NCBI RefSeq assembly: GCF_040149665.1 | Contig: NZ_JBEFLP010000001.1 | Span: 2,604,001-2,668,000 of the forward strand | DNA length: 64,000 nt | Reading direction: 5' to 3' | DNA from: Sulfitobacter sp. HNIBRBA3233 | GTDB taxonomy: Bacteria; Pseudomonadota; Alphaproteobacteria; Rhodobacterales; Rhodobacteraceae | In this document: positions 44,693-54,658 of the stretch, in pieces | Layout: each line of letters starts with the position of its first letter | Position numbering within the stretch: position 1 is the stretch's first letter | The notes under the pieces: generated by a model | What the model saw: the letters and a program-made list of their open reading frames with translations, nothing else | What the model was told of the DNA's origin: nothing | Databases searched by the model: none | Translations under genes and position numbers: made by a program

Positions 44693-45601
44693 TCAGGCGG
44701 TGTTGAACACTCTTGAGGGGTGCAGTTCGGCCCCTTTGAGCCGTCCGACGGCGACCGCACGGCCCTCGTAGGAGGCCCAGCATTCGTCGCCGTATTCCAC
44801 GCCGTCCGCAAAAACCATGCCGGGGTTGCCGTTGCGCAGGCGCGTGGCGCCCTCGCTCGAGGCGGTGACCTCTGGCAGATCCTCCAGCCCGGTTTCCAGC
44901 GGCAGAAGATGTGCATCCAGATCGGGCGTGCGGGCCGCGGCCTCGACCTGATCCAGCGTCAGCGCATCCTCGACCGAAAAAGGCCCCGACCAGACGCGGC
45001 GCAATTCGCGCACGTGACCGTAGCAGCCCAGCGCCTGACCCAGATCGCGCGCGATGGACCGCACATAGCCGCCCTTGCCACAGACCATTTCCAGCGTGAC
45101 GTGATCGGCGTCGGGCCGGTCCACCAGCAGCAGGCTCTCGACGAAAAGAGGGCGGGCGGCGATTTCCATCTCCTCGCCGTCGCGGGCGCGCTTGTAGGCA
45201 CGCTGGCCGTCGATCTTTACCGCCGAGAATTGTGGCGGCACCTGTTCGATATCCCCGACGAACTGCTGGAGCGCCTCCTTGATCGCGCCGTCGTCGGGAC
45301 GGTCGTCGGAGGAGGCGATCAACTCGCCCTCGGCATCGTCGGTGTTGGTTGCCTGCCCCAGTCGCACGGTGAACGTATAGGCCTTCAGCGCGTCGGTGAT
45401 GTAGGGCACGGTTTTCGTGGCCTCTCCGAACGCGATGGCCAGCACGCCGGTCGCGTCGGGGTCCAGCGTTCCGGCGTGGCCTGCCTTGTTCGCGTCGAAA
45501 GCCCAGCGCAATTTATTGACCACGGCGGTAGAGGTAAGACCGGCAGGTTTGTCGATCACGACCCAGCCGCTGATATCGCGGCCCTTGCGTTTACGTCCCA
45601 T
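44693..45601 (-). CDS. truB: tRNA pseudouridine-55 synthase
   Basis: A 302-residue enzyme that makes pseudouridine 55 in the T-loop of tRNA. The catalytic Asp48 is in [13 protein letters not shown], and the thumb and C-terminal region contain [16 protein letters not shown] and [10 protein letters not shown]. Length is typical of TruB. It belongs to the rbfA-truB-rpsO-pnp series; a phosphodiester glycosidase gene separates it from rbfA. Confidence 0.96.
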   Translation of the reverse strand: MGRKRKGRDISGWVVIDKPAGLTSTAVVNKLRWAFDANKAGHAGTLDPDATGVLAIAFGEATKTVPYITDALKAYTFTVRLGQATNTDDAEGELIASSDDRPDDGAIKEALQQFVGDIEQVPPQFSAVKIDGQRAYKRARDGEEMEIAARPLFVESLLLVDRPDADHVTLEMVCGKGGYVRSIARDLGQALGCYGHVRELRRVWSGPFSVEDALTLDQVEAAARTPDLDAHLLPLETGLEDLPEVTASSEGATRLRNGNPGMVFADGVEYGDECWASYEGRAVAVGRLKGAELHPSRVFNTA

Positions 45602-45663
45602 GAAGAATGGCTCCTGATGCTGGTGTGCGCCCTCTTAGCGACTGCTGCGCGGGCTGCAAGGGG

Positions 45664-46407
45664 TCAGCGCGCGGCTTCGATCACGCCGACAATGGGGCCA
45701 AGCGCGCCGAAACCGATGTCGTTGCGCATCAGGCCGGGGGCGCGGACCCGCGAAATGTTGCCGTCGAAGTACAGCGCCTGATCCAGCCCCAGATGGTCGC
45801 GGAAAAGCCGCCCGAATTCGTGAAACGTCACCGGCGCATTCGAGATGGCGAAGGTCGCCGTCTGCCCGTCCGCATCGGTGCCGACACCATTGCGGATATA
45901 CCGCGATGTGGAATTGCGCAGGAAGCGCGGATGCAGATCCCCGTCAATCACCAGCATCGGCCCCGATTGGGTGGCGTGCAGGCACTGCGGATTTTCGGCG
46001 GCAAAGCGCAGTGTCTCTATCACGCGCGCGCTGCCTTTCTCGATGCAGAAGACCCCGTTGGGCAACAGACCGAAATTGCCCGGCCCCTCGCTGGTGACGA
46101 GATCGCGCAGCATCTTGCCGTTCTCGATATAAAGCCCGACCGGCGCGCGATCTTCGTGGTACATGCCCGCGTTCATCGCAAAGCCAAGGCCGCGACCCGT
46201 CGCCTCGAGCGACTTGTCCAGCGATCCGAAATATCCGTAGGGGGTGTCCGCCTCGTCATAGAGAAAGAGCGACAGCTGTTCGCGCCGCAGATCGACGGTG
46301 CAGATCACGTATTCCACACGATCAAAGGTTTCTTCGCGGCAATCGGCGGCACCGGCCGCGCCCGCGCCAAAGGCCCAGAGCATCAGCAGGGCGCACAGCT
46401 GCTTCAC
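45664..46407 (-). CDS. Phosphodiester glycosidase family protein (NAGPA/DUF2233)
   Basis: A 247-residue exported protein. The signal peptide is [20 protein letters not shown], then a NAGPA-type domain: [30 protein letters not shown], and [16 protein letters not shown], and the closing [11 protein letters not shown]. The family includes the enzyme that uncovers mannose-6-phosphate in animals and bacterial phosphodiester glycosidases; the bacterial substrate is unknown, possibly cell-envelope glycans. The start overlaps the rbfA stop by 4 bases, so it is coupled to a ribosome-assembly gene. Confidence 0.85.
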   Translation of the reverse strand: MKQLCALLMLWAFGAGAAGAADCREETFDRVEYVICTVDLRREQLSLFLYDEADTPYGYFGSLDKSLEATGRGLGFAMNAGMYHEDRAPVGLYIENGKMLRDLVTSEGPGNFGLLPNGVFCIEKGSARVIETLRFAAENPQCLHATQSGPMLVIDGDLHPRFLRNSTSRYIRNGVGTDADGQTATFAISNAPVTFHEFGRLFRDHLGLDQALYFDGNISRVRAPGLMRNDIGFGALGPIVGVIEAAR

Positions 46408-46823
46408 GGCGTTTCCGGGTCGTCGTCGCCCGCTTCGGCATCGCGGCGCACCACGTCCTGCGACAGCATCCGGCGGGTTTCGTCCATCTGGTCGAAGGTC
46501 CGGTCCAGCTGGAACCGCAGGTCGGGCGAGAATTTCAGCGTCAGTTTCCGGGCCACTTGCCGGCGCAGTTCGGCCTTGTTGCGGGCCAGAAGCTTCAGAA
46601 GATCCTCCTGCCCCTTGCCGCCGAGCGGCAGCACATAGGCGGTCGCGATCTTCAGGTCGGGCGATACGCGCACCTCGCCGACCGTGATCGACATCGCGTT
46701 CAGGTCGGAATCGTGAATATCCCCGCGCTGGAGCACTTCGCTCAGCGCGCGGCGGATGGTTTCGCCAACCCGAAGCTGTCTTTGGGACGGGCCCGCGCCG
46801 TCATGAAACTTGTTCTTTGCCAT
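46404..46823 (-). CDS. rbfA: 30S ribosome-binding factor A
   Basis: A 139-residue KH-fold protein that helps mature the 5' end of 16S rRNA and cold adaptation. [17 protein letters not shown] at the N-terminus and [17 protein letters not shown] plus [20 protein letters not shown] are family signatures. The ATG at 46823 (MAKNKF) is preferred over 46832. It is divergent from dapB. Its stop overlaps the phosphodiester glycosidase start. Confidence 0.93.
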   Translation of the reverse strand: MAKNKFHDGAGPSQRQLRVGETIRRALSEVLQRGDIHDSDLNAMSITVGEVRVSPDLKIATAYVLPLGGKGQEDLLKLLARNKAELRRQVARKLTLKFSPDLRFQLDRTFDQMDETRRMLSQDVVRRDAEAGDDDPETP

Positions 46824-46907
46824 GCGCCCCATCTAAGCGGTCCGATCCTCTTTGCCAAGCGGTTCGCCGTGCGGTAAACCGCGCTGGCACAGCAGCGGGG
46901 GCAGACC

Positions 46908-47720
46908 ATGGCAGACACGACAGCGATAACGATCACCGGCGTTTCGGGCCGCATGGGCCGGATGCTGGTCAGCGAAGTGCTCGCCCACGACAGCCTGACG
47001 CTCTGCGGGGCCGTGGAGCGTGCGGGTCATGACTGGATCGGTCAGGATCTGGGGCTGGCGCTGGGCGGTGCCGCGCTGGATATAAAGGTCACCGACGATG
47101 CTGCCGCAGCGATTGCCGCCTGCGATGCCGTGATCGATTTTACCGCCCCCGCCGCGACGCTCGAATTCGCCCGTCACGCCGCTGACGCGGGTTGCGTTCA
47201 CGTGATCGGGACCACCGGGATGAGCGACGCGGAAATCGCAGAGCTTGCCACGCCCGCGCAGCGTGCAACCATCGTGCGGGCCGGGAACATGAGCCTCGGG
47301 GTGAACCTGCTGGTGCAGCTGACCAAACAGGTCGCCGCCGCACTGGATACGGATTTCGACATCGAGATCATCGAGGCCCACCACAACCGCAAGGTCGACG
47401 CGCCTTCGGGCACGGCGCTGATGCTGGGTGAAGCCGCCGCCGAGGGGCGCGGTGTCAGCCTGTCGGACGTGCGCGATGCGGGCCGCGACGGCATGACAGG
47501 GGCCCGCCGGGCCGGCGACATCGGGTTCAGCGCGATTCGCGGCGGCGATATCGTGGGCGAGCATGATGTGATGTTCGCGGGCGCGGGCGAGCGGATCATC
47601 CTGCGCCACGTCGCCTCGGACCGCAGCCTCTTCGCGCGCGGCGCGCTGAAGGCCGCACTCTGGGGGCAGGGCAAGGCGCCGGGCGAATACGACATGCTGG
47701 ATGTTCTGGGGCTGAAGTAG
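46908..47720 (+). CDS. dapB: 4-hydroxy-tetrahydrodipicolinate reductase
   Basis: A 270-residue enzyme of lysine and diaminopimelate synthesis, reducing 4-hydroxy-tetrahydrodipicolinate with NAD(P)H. The nucleotide-binding motif is [12 protein letters not shown] at residues 9-20. The catalytic His and Lys are in [16 protein letters not shown] near residues 158-172. Length is typical. After its stop there is an inverted repeat (TCCCGGGC with GCCCGGGA), without a T-tract. It is divergent from rbfA. Confidence 0.96.
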   Translation: MADTTAITITGVSGRMGRMLVSEVLAHDSLTLCGAVERAGHDWIGQDLGLALGGAALDIKVTDDAAAAIAACDAVIDFTAPAATLEFARHAADAGCVHVIGTTGMSDAEIAELATPAQRATIVRAGNMSLGVNLLVQLTKQVAAALDTDFDIEIIEAHHNRKVDAPSGTALMLGEAAAEGRGVSLSDVRDAGRDGMTGARRAGDIGFSAIRGGDIVGEHDVMFAGAGERIILRHVASDRSLFARGALKAALWGQGKAPGEYDMLDVLGLK

Positions 47721-47822
47721 TCCCGGGCGGGCGCAGCAGGGCAGGAAAAACAGCCCGGGATGAAACCAATCCGGCTGACGCTACGTATATCAGGGTAAGG
47801 ATTTCGACACAGGAGTCATACC

Positions 47823-48179
47823 ATGATGAACAAGATGCATCTGGCCGCCGCCGCTCTGGCGCTTTGCGCGGCCCCCGCTGCCGCCGAACTGTCCAAGATC
47901 GACAGCGCCGCCGATTTCAAGAACATCGTGACCGGCAAAACACTCACCCGGCCTTTGGTAAAGCTGGAAGTCAGCCCCGACGGCGCAATTTCGGGTCAGG
48001 GCGCGGCCTGGGCCGTTTCGGGCCAATGGACGTGGGAAAACGGATATTTCTGCCGCAGCCTTGAATGGGGCGGCGACGATCTGGGCTACAATTGCCAGGA
48101 GGTCAGGGTCTCGGGCGACCGGATCCGGTTCACCTCGGATCAAGGGACCGGTGACAGCGCGGAGTTCACGCTGCGCTGA
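47823..48179 (+). CDS. Exported small protein of unknown function
   Basis: A 118-residue protein with a signal peptide (MMNKMHLAAAALALCAAPAAA, cleavage after AAA near residue 21) and a mature part of about 97 residues, predicted beta-rich (SGQGAAWAVSGQWTWENGYF, SLEWGGDDLGYNCQEVRVSG). Two cysteines (FCRS and YNCQ) could form a disulfide in the periplasm. AGGAG 7 bases before the ATG supports translation. No family is recognised with confidence. Confidence 0.72.
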   Translation: MMNKMHLAAAALALCAAPAAAELSKIDSAADFKNIVTGKTLTRPLVKLEVSPDGAISGQGAAWAVSGQWTWENGYFCRSLEWGGDDLGYNCQEVRVSGDRIRFTSDQGTGDSAEFTLR

Positions 48180-48218
48180 GGCGTCCGGGCGGGGGCGCGT
48201 CGCGTCCCCGGCAGCGCG

Positions 48219-48452
48219 TCAGAAATCGATCGCGATTCCCTTCTTCTCCCAATCGCCGTAGCGCACGGGTTCGGGCCCCTGACGGCCGCCCAGTTCGGGC
48301 GGAAGATCAAGGGCTTCGGCCTGCGCGCGCCGCTCGGCGGCTTCGGCCAGCGCCCGCTGTGCGGGCGGCGGCAGGTCCGGACCGGGCTCCGGCTGGGGCG
48401 GGATCGGGTTATCGGGGATCGGTTTCTCGTTGGGCGATGGCTTACGGGCCAT
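48219..48452 (-). CDS. DUF1674 protein, succinate dehydrogenase assembly factor 4-like
   Basis: A 77-residue protein with a Pro-rich N-terminal half and the C-terminal DUF1674/SDHAF4 signature GPEPVRYGDWEKKGIAIDF. In eukaryotes SDHAF4 binds flavinylated SdhA during complex II assembly; alphaproteobacterial homologues are thought to do the same. The sdh operon is not in this window. It is divergent from rsmB. Confidence 0.85.
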   Translation of the reverse strand: MARKPSPNEKPIPDNPIPPQPEPGPDLPPPAQRALAEAAERRAQAEALDLPPELGGRQGPEPVRYGDWEKKGIAIDF

Positions 48453-48537
48453 GGTGTCCTCCTGTTACGGCTACACTTGATATATCGCGCACAATCGCCC
48501 AGACAACCGCCAGACCCCGCTCAGGAAAGGCGCATCC

Positions 48538-49818
48538 ATGTCCCAGACACCCGACCAGCCCGGCGTCGATGCCCGCAGATCGGCCGTTTTCCTGCTCGAT
48601 CAGGTGCTCGGCGAAGGCAAGCTCATGTCCGAACTTCTCGGGGCAGGGGTGCTGGACCGTCTCGCGCCCGAGGACCGCGCCCGTGCGCAGCGTCTGGCGC
48701 AGGATACCCTGCGCGGGCTTGAGCGCGCTGACCGCATCCTGCAACGCCACCTGAACAAGACCCCGCCGCTGACCGTGCGCAATGTCCTGCGCGTGGGCAC
48801 CTTCGAGCTGTGTACCGGCGGGGCCGCCCACGGCGTCGTCAACACGATGGTGTCGCTGGTTGCCGGTCACAAACACTATGGCCACCTCAAGGGGCTGACC
48901 AACGCCGTGCTGCGCAAGGTGGCGGACGACGGCGAAGCGGCATGGTCCGCCCGCCGTGCGCCGCGCCTGCCGAAATGGCTGCGCAACCCGCTGGTCGAGG
49001 CATGGGGCAGCGATGCGATGATCGCGATGGAACAGGCCCATTTCCGCGCCGCGCCGCTGGACCTGACCGTGAAGGCCGATCCGGAGGGCTGGGCCGAACG
49101 TCTGGGTGGGACGGTCTTGCCAACCGGAACGGTGCGGGTCGCTGCGGGCGGACAGGTGTCGGCCCTGCCGGGCTTCGACGAGGGCGCATGGTGGGTGCAG
49201 GACGCCGCGGCGGCCCTGCCCGCGCGCATTCTGGCCGCCGTGCCGGGCGAACAGGTTCTCGATCTCTGCGCCGCCCCCGGCGGCAAGACGATGCAGCTGG
49301 CCGCGACCGGTGCCGAGGTTCTGGCCGTGGATGACAGCCACGCGCGCATGCAGCGCCTGAAGGAAAACCTTGCCCGGACCGATCTGAAGGCGCGGACCTT
49401 CATCAAGGACGTGCGCCAGTTCAAGGGCGAATTCGACGCGATCCTGCTGGACGCGCCCTGTTCGGCGACGGGCACGATCCGCCGCCACCCCGACCTGCCC
49501 TTTGCCAAGGACGGATCGGAGTTCGGCGATCTCATCGCGCTTCAGGAAGAGCTTCTGGATCACGCGTGGTCGCTGCTCAAACCCGGAGGGCGGATGGTGT
49601 TCTGCACCTGCAGCCTGCTGCCGGACGAAGGCGAGGTGCAGATCGACGAGGCGCTGGAGCGCCACGGTGACATGACTGTCGACCGCGCGGCGCTGGATCT
49701 GCCCGGTATCGACCCGGCGTGGATCACGCAGGAAGGCGGATTGCGCCTGCGCCCGGATTTCTGGGCGGAGGCCGGTGGCATGGACGGCTTCTACATCGCC
49801 TGCCTGCGCAAGGGCTGA
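48538..49818 (+). CDS. rsmB: 16S rRNA m5C methyltransferase, RsmB/NOP family
   Basis: A 426-residue RNA (cytosine-5) methyltransferase. The first 130 residues resemble a NusB domain (AVFLLDQVLGEGKLMSELL, FELCTGGAAHGVVNTMVSL). The SAM site is VLDLCAAPGGKTMQLA. The two catalytic cysteines are Cys308 in LDAPCSATGTIRRHPD and Cys358 in FCTCSLLPDEGE. E. coli RsmB methylates C967 of 16S rRNA. The 3' end overlaps the convergent PhnD-like gene by 28 bases. Confidence 0.93.
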   Translation: MSQTPDQPGVDARRSAVFLLDQVLGEGKLMSELLGAGVLDRLAPEDRARAQRLAQDTLRGLERADRILQRHLNKTPPLTVRNVLRVGTFELCTGGAAHGVVNTMVSLVAGHKHYGHLKGLTNAVLRKVADDGEAAWSARRAPRLPKWLRNPLVEAWGSDAMIAMEQAHFRAAPLDLTVKADPEGWAERLGGTVLPTGTVRVAAGGQVSALPGFDEGAWWVQDAAAALPARILAAVPGEQVLDLCAAPGGKTMQLAATGAEVLAVDDSHARMQRLKENLARTDLKARTFIKDVRQFKGEFDAILLDAPCSATGTIRRHPDLPFAKDGSEFGDLIALQEELLDHAWSLLKPGGRMVFCTCSLLPDEGEVQIDEALERHGDMTVDRAALDLPGIDPAWITQEGGLRLRPDFWAEAGGMDGFYIACLRKG

Positions 49819-50567
49819 AGCACGCCGTCGGGCGGCGTCGGCACGGCCAGATAGGCGCTGGCCGGAATTTGCACGAGGCCCCGCAGATCCAGCGCCACGC
49901 GGTCCGCAGGGTCTAGGGCGTCGATCGCCTCTTCCACCGCATCCGCGACCTTGCGGGGGTCCACCACATCGGCGCAGATATAGGGCAGGCCGGGGGTGGG
50001 CGCTGTGCGCTCAAGAACTCTCAGTTGCGTGGCCACCGGCGAATGACGCGCCAGCAGACGCCATGTCTGAGCGTCCAGCGCGGCAAGATCGGCTTGGCCC
50101 TCGGCGACCAGATGCGCTGACAGCGCGTGCGCGCCGCTGCGCAGGTGGCGGGCAAAGCGGAATCCACTTTCGCCCAGATGCGCATGAAGCGCCGCGAAAC
50201 CCGATTGCGAGAGCGCATCGTTATAGGCCAGCGTGCCGGTCGCGAAATCCGCGATCTGGGCCCTCGGATCGTCCGCGCGGACCACGATCACCGATTGGTA
50301 GTATCCCGGTGGGCAGCCCGGCAGCCCGTAGTCCGGTGTGCCGACCAGATGCACCATGTCGTGCAGGCGCGTGCGGTAGGGCATCCCGCAGGTCTGGCCC
50401 AGCACCAGATCGGGCGCGCGCCAGACCGCGAAGGGATCGCCCTCTTGCGCAAGCGCCGCCGGTGCGTCGATCCCGCGCCGCCGCAACCCCGCGCGGATCG
50501 CGCGCCAGTAGCGTTGCAGCGCGCCGTCTATCGCCGGGTGCGTATACATCATCAGGCTGGCGATCAT
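49791..50567 (-). CDS. PhnD-like substrate-binding fold protein without signal peptide
   Basis: A 258-residue protein with the fold of phosphate/phosphite/phosphonate-type ABC binding proteins: DLVLGQTCGMPYRTRL, GTLAYNDALSQSGFAALHAHL and GQADLAALDAQTWRLL are the corresponding ligand-lobe motifs. No signal peptide or lipobox precedes it (MIASLMMYTHPAIDGALQRY), and no ABC permease or ATPase is near, so it is unlikely to feed a transporter directly. Its last 28 bases overlap the end of rsmB on the other strand. Ligand unknown. Confidence 0.8.
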   Translation of the reverse strand: MIASLMMYTHPAIDGALQRYWRAIRAGLRRRGIDAPAALAQEGDPFAVWRAPDLVLGQTCGMPYRTRLHDMVHLVGTPDYGLPGCPPGYYQSVIVVRADDPRAQIADFATGTLAYNDALSQSGFAALHAHLGESGFRFARHLRSGAHALSAHLVAEGQADLAALDAQTWRLLARHSPVATQLRVLERTAPTPGLPYICADVVDPRKVADAVEEAIDALDPADRVALDLRGLVQIPASAYLAVPTPPDGVLQPLRRQAM

Positions 50568-50737
50568 CGCGTCTTTCCTCCCCGGGCATCCTCGCGCGCC
50601 CGGTTCTGCATCGCAAGAGCAGGCGGTTTGCCGGGTGCGGCGCGGTTGCCGGTCGTCTTCCGCCGAAAAGCGGTGACACCCTGCATCCCAACGGTTAGGA
50701 TTTGGCCGAGCGCCGCAGAGCGACTGAGGCAGAGTAT

Positions 50738-52492
50738 ATGACCCAATTTCCCCGCTTGAATGCGCGTCTGACGCATTTGCTGAACCAGTGGCACGCACGC
50801 GCCGCCACCCGGGGACGTGCCGAGGCCCGCGGCTTTGTCTCTTCGCCCGAACCGCGCACCATCGGGGCCTTCGCCAAGGGCCGGCAGCTGGTGGCGGGGA
50901 ATTTCCTGTTTGCGGGCAGTCTGGTCACCGCTCCGTCGCAAAGCCCGTGGGAGATCGAGCCGCCCGACGGCGCCTTTGCCGCCGCGCTGCACGGGTTTTC
51001 GTGGCTCGACGATCTGGCTGCCGTGGGCGACGCCCCGTCGCGGCGCGCGGCACAGACGTGGCTGTGGGACTGGATCGACCGCTACGGGCAGGGGCGCGGC
51101 CCCGGCTGGACGCCCGACCTGACAGGCCGGCGCCTGATCCGCTGGATCAACCACGCCATATTCGTCCTGCACGGGGGCGGGCCGAACGCACCCGACAGCG
51201 ACGCGTTCTACCGCTCTCTGGGCCAGCAGACGCGATTCCTGTCAAAGCGCTGGCACGCCGCTGCCCCCGGCCTTGCCCGGTTCGAGGCGCTGACCGGCCT
51301 GATCTACGCGGGCCTGTCGCTGGAGGGGATGGAAACACTCGCCGATCCGGCGATCAAGGCGCTGGCGCGTGAATGCCAGACGCAGATCGACGCGCAGGGG
51401 GGGCTGCCCACGCGCAATCCCGAAGAATTGCTGGATGTCTTTACCCTGCTGACATGGGCCGCTGCCGCACTGGCCGACGCGGGGCGCGGCACGCCGCGTC
51501 CGCATCTCGAAGCGATCGAGCGGATCGCGCCCACCCTGCGCACGCTGCGTCACGCCGATGGCGGGCTGGCACGGTTCCACGGCGGCGGTCGCGGGATGGA
51601 AGGGTGGCTCGATCACGCGCTGGCGGCCTCGGGCATCCGTGGCAAGCAACCGTCGGGCCTGTCGATGGGATACGCGCGCCTGTCGGCCGGCCGCACCAGC
51701 ATCATCATCGACGCCAGCCCGCCGCCCACGGGCGCCGCGTCGGCCAATGCCCATGCGTCTACCCTCGCGTTCGAACTGACATCGGGGCGGCGCCCGCTGA
51801 TCGTGAACTGCGGCTCGGGCGCGTCCTTCGGGCTGGCGTGGCGACGCGCGGGGCGTGCGACACCGTCCCATTCCGCGCTCAGCCTTGGTGGCTATTCCTC
51901 CGCGCGGCTTGATGAGCCCGACAGCTACAGCGGGCGCGAAGCGCTGATCGACGGGCCCACGCATGTGCCGGTGGAAATCTCCCCGGTCAGCGACGGGATG
52001 AAGTTCGAGGGCGGGCACAATGGTTACGTCCTGACGCACGGTCTGACCCATGCGCGCACGCTGGAGCTGACGAACGATGGCCGTGCGCTGGCCGGAGAGG
52101 ATATGCTGCTGGCGCTGGAGGATATCGACAAGCGCCGCTTCGACCGCGCGCTCGATCGCACCAAGCTCAAGGGGATCGGCTTCGAGATCCGGTTCCATCT
52201 GCATCCAGAGGTCGACGCCACCGTCGATCTGGGTGGCGCGGCGATTTCCATGGCGTTGAAATCCGGTGAAATCTGGGTCTTCCGCCACGATGGCACGCTG
52301 CAACTGCGGCTCGAACCCGGTGCCTATCTGGAGGCGACACGGCTTAAACCGCGGGCAAGCCAGCAGATCGTTTTGACCGGAAGGGCGATAAAACCGGCCA
52401 CGCGGGTCCGCTGGTCGTTGTCAAAAGCGCAGGAAACTGCGATTGGCGTGCGTGATCTGGAACGCGACGACCCGTTCCTTGACGATGTCTGA
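50738..52492 (+). CDS. Heparinase II/III family protein
   Basis: A 584-residue protein with an N-terminal alpha-toroid region and a C-terminal beta-sandwich heparinase II/III domain (about 340-560, beginning at MGYARLSAGRTSIIIDASPPPTG near 310). It resembles polysaccharide lyases that cleave uronate-containing glycans, but cellular heparinase-like proteins of this order have no defined substrate. No signal peptide is visible. GAGG lies 8 bases before the ATG at 50738. It precedes purH by 18 bases, a conserved neighbourhood in this group. Confidence 0.85.
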   Translation: MTQFPRLNARLTHLLNQWHARAATRGRAEARGFVSSPEPRTIGAFAKGRQLVAGNFLFAGSLVTAPSQSPWEIEPPDGAFAAALHGFSWLDDLAAVGDAPSRRAAQTWLWDWIDRYGQGRGPGWTPDLTGRRLIRWINHAIFVLHGGGPNAPDSDAFYRSLGQQTRFLSKRWHAAAPGLARFEALTGLIYAGLSLEGMETLADPAIKALARECQTQIDAQGGLPTRNPEELLDVFTLLTWAAAALADAGRGTPRPHLEAIERIAPTLRTLRHADGGLARFHGGGRGMEGWLDHALAASGIRGKQPSGLSMGYARLSAGRTSIIIDASPPPTGAASANAHASTLAFELTSGRRPLIVNCGSGASFGLAWRRAGRATPSHSALSLGGYSSARLDEPDSYSGREALIDGPTHVPVEISPVSDGMKFEGGHNGYVLTHGLTHARTLELTNDGRALAGEDMLLALEDIDKRRFDRALDRTKLKGIGFEIRFHLHPEVDATVDLGGAAISMALKSGEIWVFRHDGTLQLRLEPGAYLEATRLKPRASQQIVLTGRAIKPATRVRWSLSKAQETAIGVRDLERDDPFLDDV

Positions 52493-52510
52493 CAAACAGG
52501 AGCCCCTTCC

Positions 52511-54097
52511 ATGGCCGACCTCGCCCCGCTCAAGCGCGCCCTTCTTTCCGTTTCCGACAAAACCGGTTTGGTCGATTTCGGCCGTGCCCTCGCCGACAGA
52601 GGTGTCGAACTGCTGTCGACCGGCGGGACCGCCAAGGCATTGCGCGATGCGGGCCTGACGGTCCGCGATGTGTCCGAGGTGACGGGCTTTCCCGAGATGA
52701 TGGACGGGCGGGTCAAGACCCTGCACCCTGTGGTCCACGGCGGCCTTCTGGCCCTGCGCGACAACGACACCCATGTCGCTTCGATGGACGAACACGGCAT
52801 CGGCGCGATCGATCTGGTGGTGGTCAACCTCTACCCGTTCGAGGAAACCGTGGCCAAGGGGGCCGAATACGCCGAAGTGATCGAGAACATCGATATCGGC
52901 GGACCCGCGATGATCCGCTCGGCGGCCAAGAACCACGGCTTTGTCAGTGTGATCGTGGACGTGGAGGATTACGCACCGTTCCTCGACGAGCTTGCGGCCA
53001 ATGACGGGCAGACGACCTATGCGATGCGCCAGCGGCTCGCGCAGACGGCCTATGCCCGCACCGCAGCCTATGACACCGCCGTCAGTTCGTGGATGGCGGA
53101 TGCGGTCGGCGGCACGCCGCGCCGCAGAACCTTTGGCGGCACGCTGGCGCAGACCCTGCGCTACGGCGAGAACCCGCACCAGCAGGCGGCATTCTATACC
53201 GACGGCACGTCGCGCGCGGGTGTGGCCACGGCCCGCCAGCATCAGGGCAAGGAGCTGTCCTACAACAACATCAACGACACCGACGCCGCCTTCGAACTGG
53301 TCTCGGAATTCGCGCCGGAGGACGGACCGGCGGTGGCGATCATCAAACACGCCAACCCCTGCGGTGTGGCGCGCGGAAAGACACTGGCCGAAGCCTATAC
53401 GCGCGCGTTCGATTGCGACCGCACCTCGGCTTTCGGGGGGATCATCGCGCTGAACCAGACGCTGGATGCCGAAACCGCCGAGGCCATCACCGGCATCTTT
53501 ACCGAAGTCGTGATCGCCCCCGACGCCACGGCCGAGGCCATCGCGTTGTTCGAGAAAAAGAAGAACCTGCGCCTGCTGACCACCGGCGGGCTGGCCGACC
53601 CCACGGCTGCACGTCTGGCCCCGCGCCAGGTGTCGGGCGGATGGCTTGTGCAGGACCGCGATACCGGCCGGATCAGCCCCGATGATCTGAAAGTCGTCAC
53701 CAAACGCCAGCCATCGGATCAGGAACTCAGCGACATGCTGTTTGCCTGGACGGTTGCGAAACACGTCAAATCCAACGCGATCATCTACGTCAAGGATGGC
53801 GCGACCGTGGGCGTTGGCGCGGGCCAGATGAGCCGCGTGGACAGCACGCGCATCGCCGCCCGCAAGGCCGTCGACATGGCCGAAGCGATGGGCCTGCCCG
53901 CGCCCCTGACCCAAGGGTCCGTGGTGGCGTCGGACGCGTTCTTCCCCTTCGCGGACGGCCTTGTCACCGCAGCCGAGGCCGGGGCCACCGCGCTGATCCA
54001 GCCCGGTGGATCCATGCGCGACGAAGAAGTCATCGCCGCTGCGGATGCGGCGGGGCTTGCCATGGTGTTCACCGGCATGCGCCATTTCCGTCACTGA
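52511..54097 (+). CDS. purH: Bifunctional AICAR formyltransferase / IMP cyclohydrolase
   Basis: A 528-residue enzyme catalysing the last two steps of IMP synthesis. The N-terminal IMP cyclohydrolase (MGS-like) domain (about 1-200) contains [15 protein letters not shown] and [15 protein letters not shown]. The C-terminal AICAR transformylase domain holds the catalytic Lys-His in [10 protein letters not shown] and SFGG-type [16 protein letters not shown]. Length equals the family norm. It is followed 9 bases later by lspA, suggesting one transcript. Confidence 0.97.
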   Translation: MADLAPLKRALLSVSDKTGLVDFGRALADRGVELLSTGGTAKALRDAGLTVRDVSEVTGFPEMMDGRVKTLHPVVHGGLLALRDNDTHVASMDEHGIGAIDLVVVNLYPFEETVAKGAEYAEVIENIDIGGPAMIRSAAKNHGFVSVIVDVEDYAPFLDELAANDGQTTYAMRQRLAQTAYARTAAYDTAVSSWMADAVGGTPRRRTFGGTLAQTLRYGENPHQQAAFYTDGTSRAGVATARQHQGKELSYNNINDTDAAFELVSEFAPEDGPAVAIIKHANPCGVARGKTLAEAYTRAFDCDRTSAFGGIIALNQTLDAETAEAITGIFTEVVIAPDATAEAIALFEKKKNLRLLTTGGLADPTAARLAPRQVSGGWLVQDRDTGRISPDDLKVVTKRQPSDQELSDMLFAWTVAKHVKSNAIIYVKDGATVGVGAGQMSRVDSTRIAARKAVDMAEAMGLPAPLTQGSVVASDAFFPFADGLVTAAEAGATALIQPGGSMRDEEVIAAADAAGLAMVFTGMRHFRH

Positions 54098-54106
54098 GGC
54101 CGGCAG

Positions 54107-54604
54107 ATGCGCTTAGTCTTTTCCAGCACGCTTCTGGCCTTCCTGATTGATCAGTTCTCCAAATACGCGGTGATCCACTCCATGGGTCTCGCGCGGGTGG
54201 GCAGCATCGACGTGCTGCCACCGGTGCTGAATTTCCGCTACGGCGAAAACCGGGGGATCAATTTCGGGCTCTTCGACGGCAGCAGCGACGCCAGCCGCTG
54301 GTTTCTCATCGTGCTGGCGCTGGTGATCTGCGCTGCGGTCGTGATCTGGGCCTACCGGTCCGCGACCCGCGAAATCACGCAGCTCAGCGCGGGGTTGCTG
54401 ATCGGCGGGGCGCTGGGCAATGTGCTGGACCGTCTGGTCTACGGATATGTTCTGGATTTCCTCAATGTATCGTGCTGCGGGATCAACAATCCCTTCGTCT
54501 TCAATGTCGCCGATATCTTCATATTCGTCGGGGCCATCGGACTGGTTTTCTTTGCCGACGGCGATAAACCCCGCGGCGGCGCCAAAGGTAAAAAAGCCGG
54601 GTGA
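54107..54604 (+). CDS. lspA: Lipoprotein signal peptidase (SPase II)
   Basis: A 165-residue aspartyl protease of the inner membrane that removes signal peptides from prolipoproteins. Four hydrophobic helices are seen, with the catalytic aspartates Asp117 (GYVLDFLNV) and Asp136 (FNVADIFIFVG), and the conserved GGALGNVLDRL and NRGINFGLF. Only 9 bases separate it from purH and 54 from the bamF lipoprotein gene, one of its likely substrates. Confidence 0.95.
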   Translation: MRLVFSSTLLAFLIDQFSKYAVIHSMGLARVGSIDVLPPVLNFRYGENRGINFGLFDGSSDASRWFLIVLALVICAAVVIWAYRSATREITQLSAGLLIGGALGNVLDRLVYGYVLDFLNVSCCGINNPFVFNVADIFIFVGAIGLVFFADGDKPRGGAKGKKAG

Positions 54605-54658
54605 CATTGCGCCCCCGCCTGCGATACTGGTGGGCAATGGCGAAGCTGGAGGCCCTTC

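Noticed and set aside
47724-47762. Inverted repeat after dapB (TCCCGGGC and GCCCGGGA)
   Set aside because: The arms are 8 bp with a long loop and no T-tract; too weak to call a terminator.
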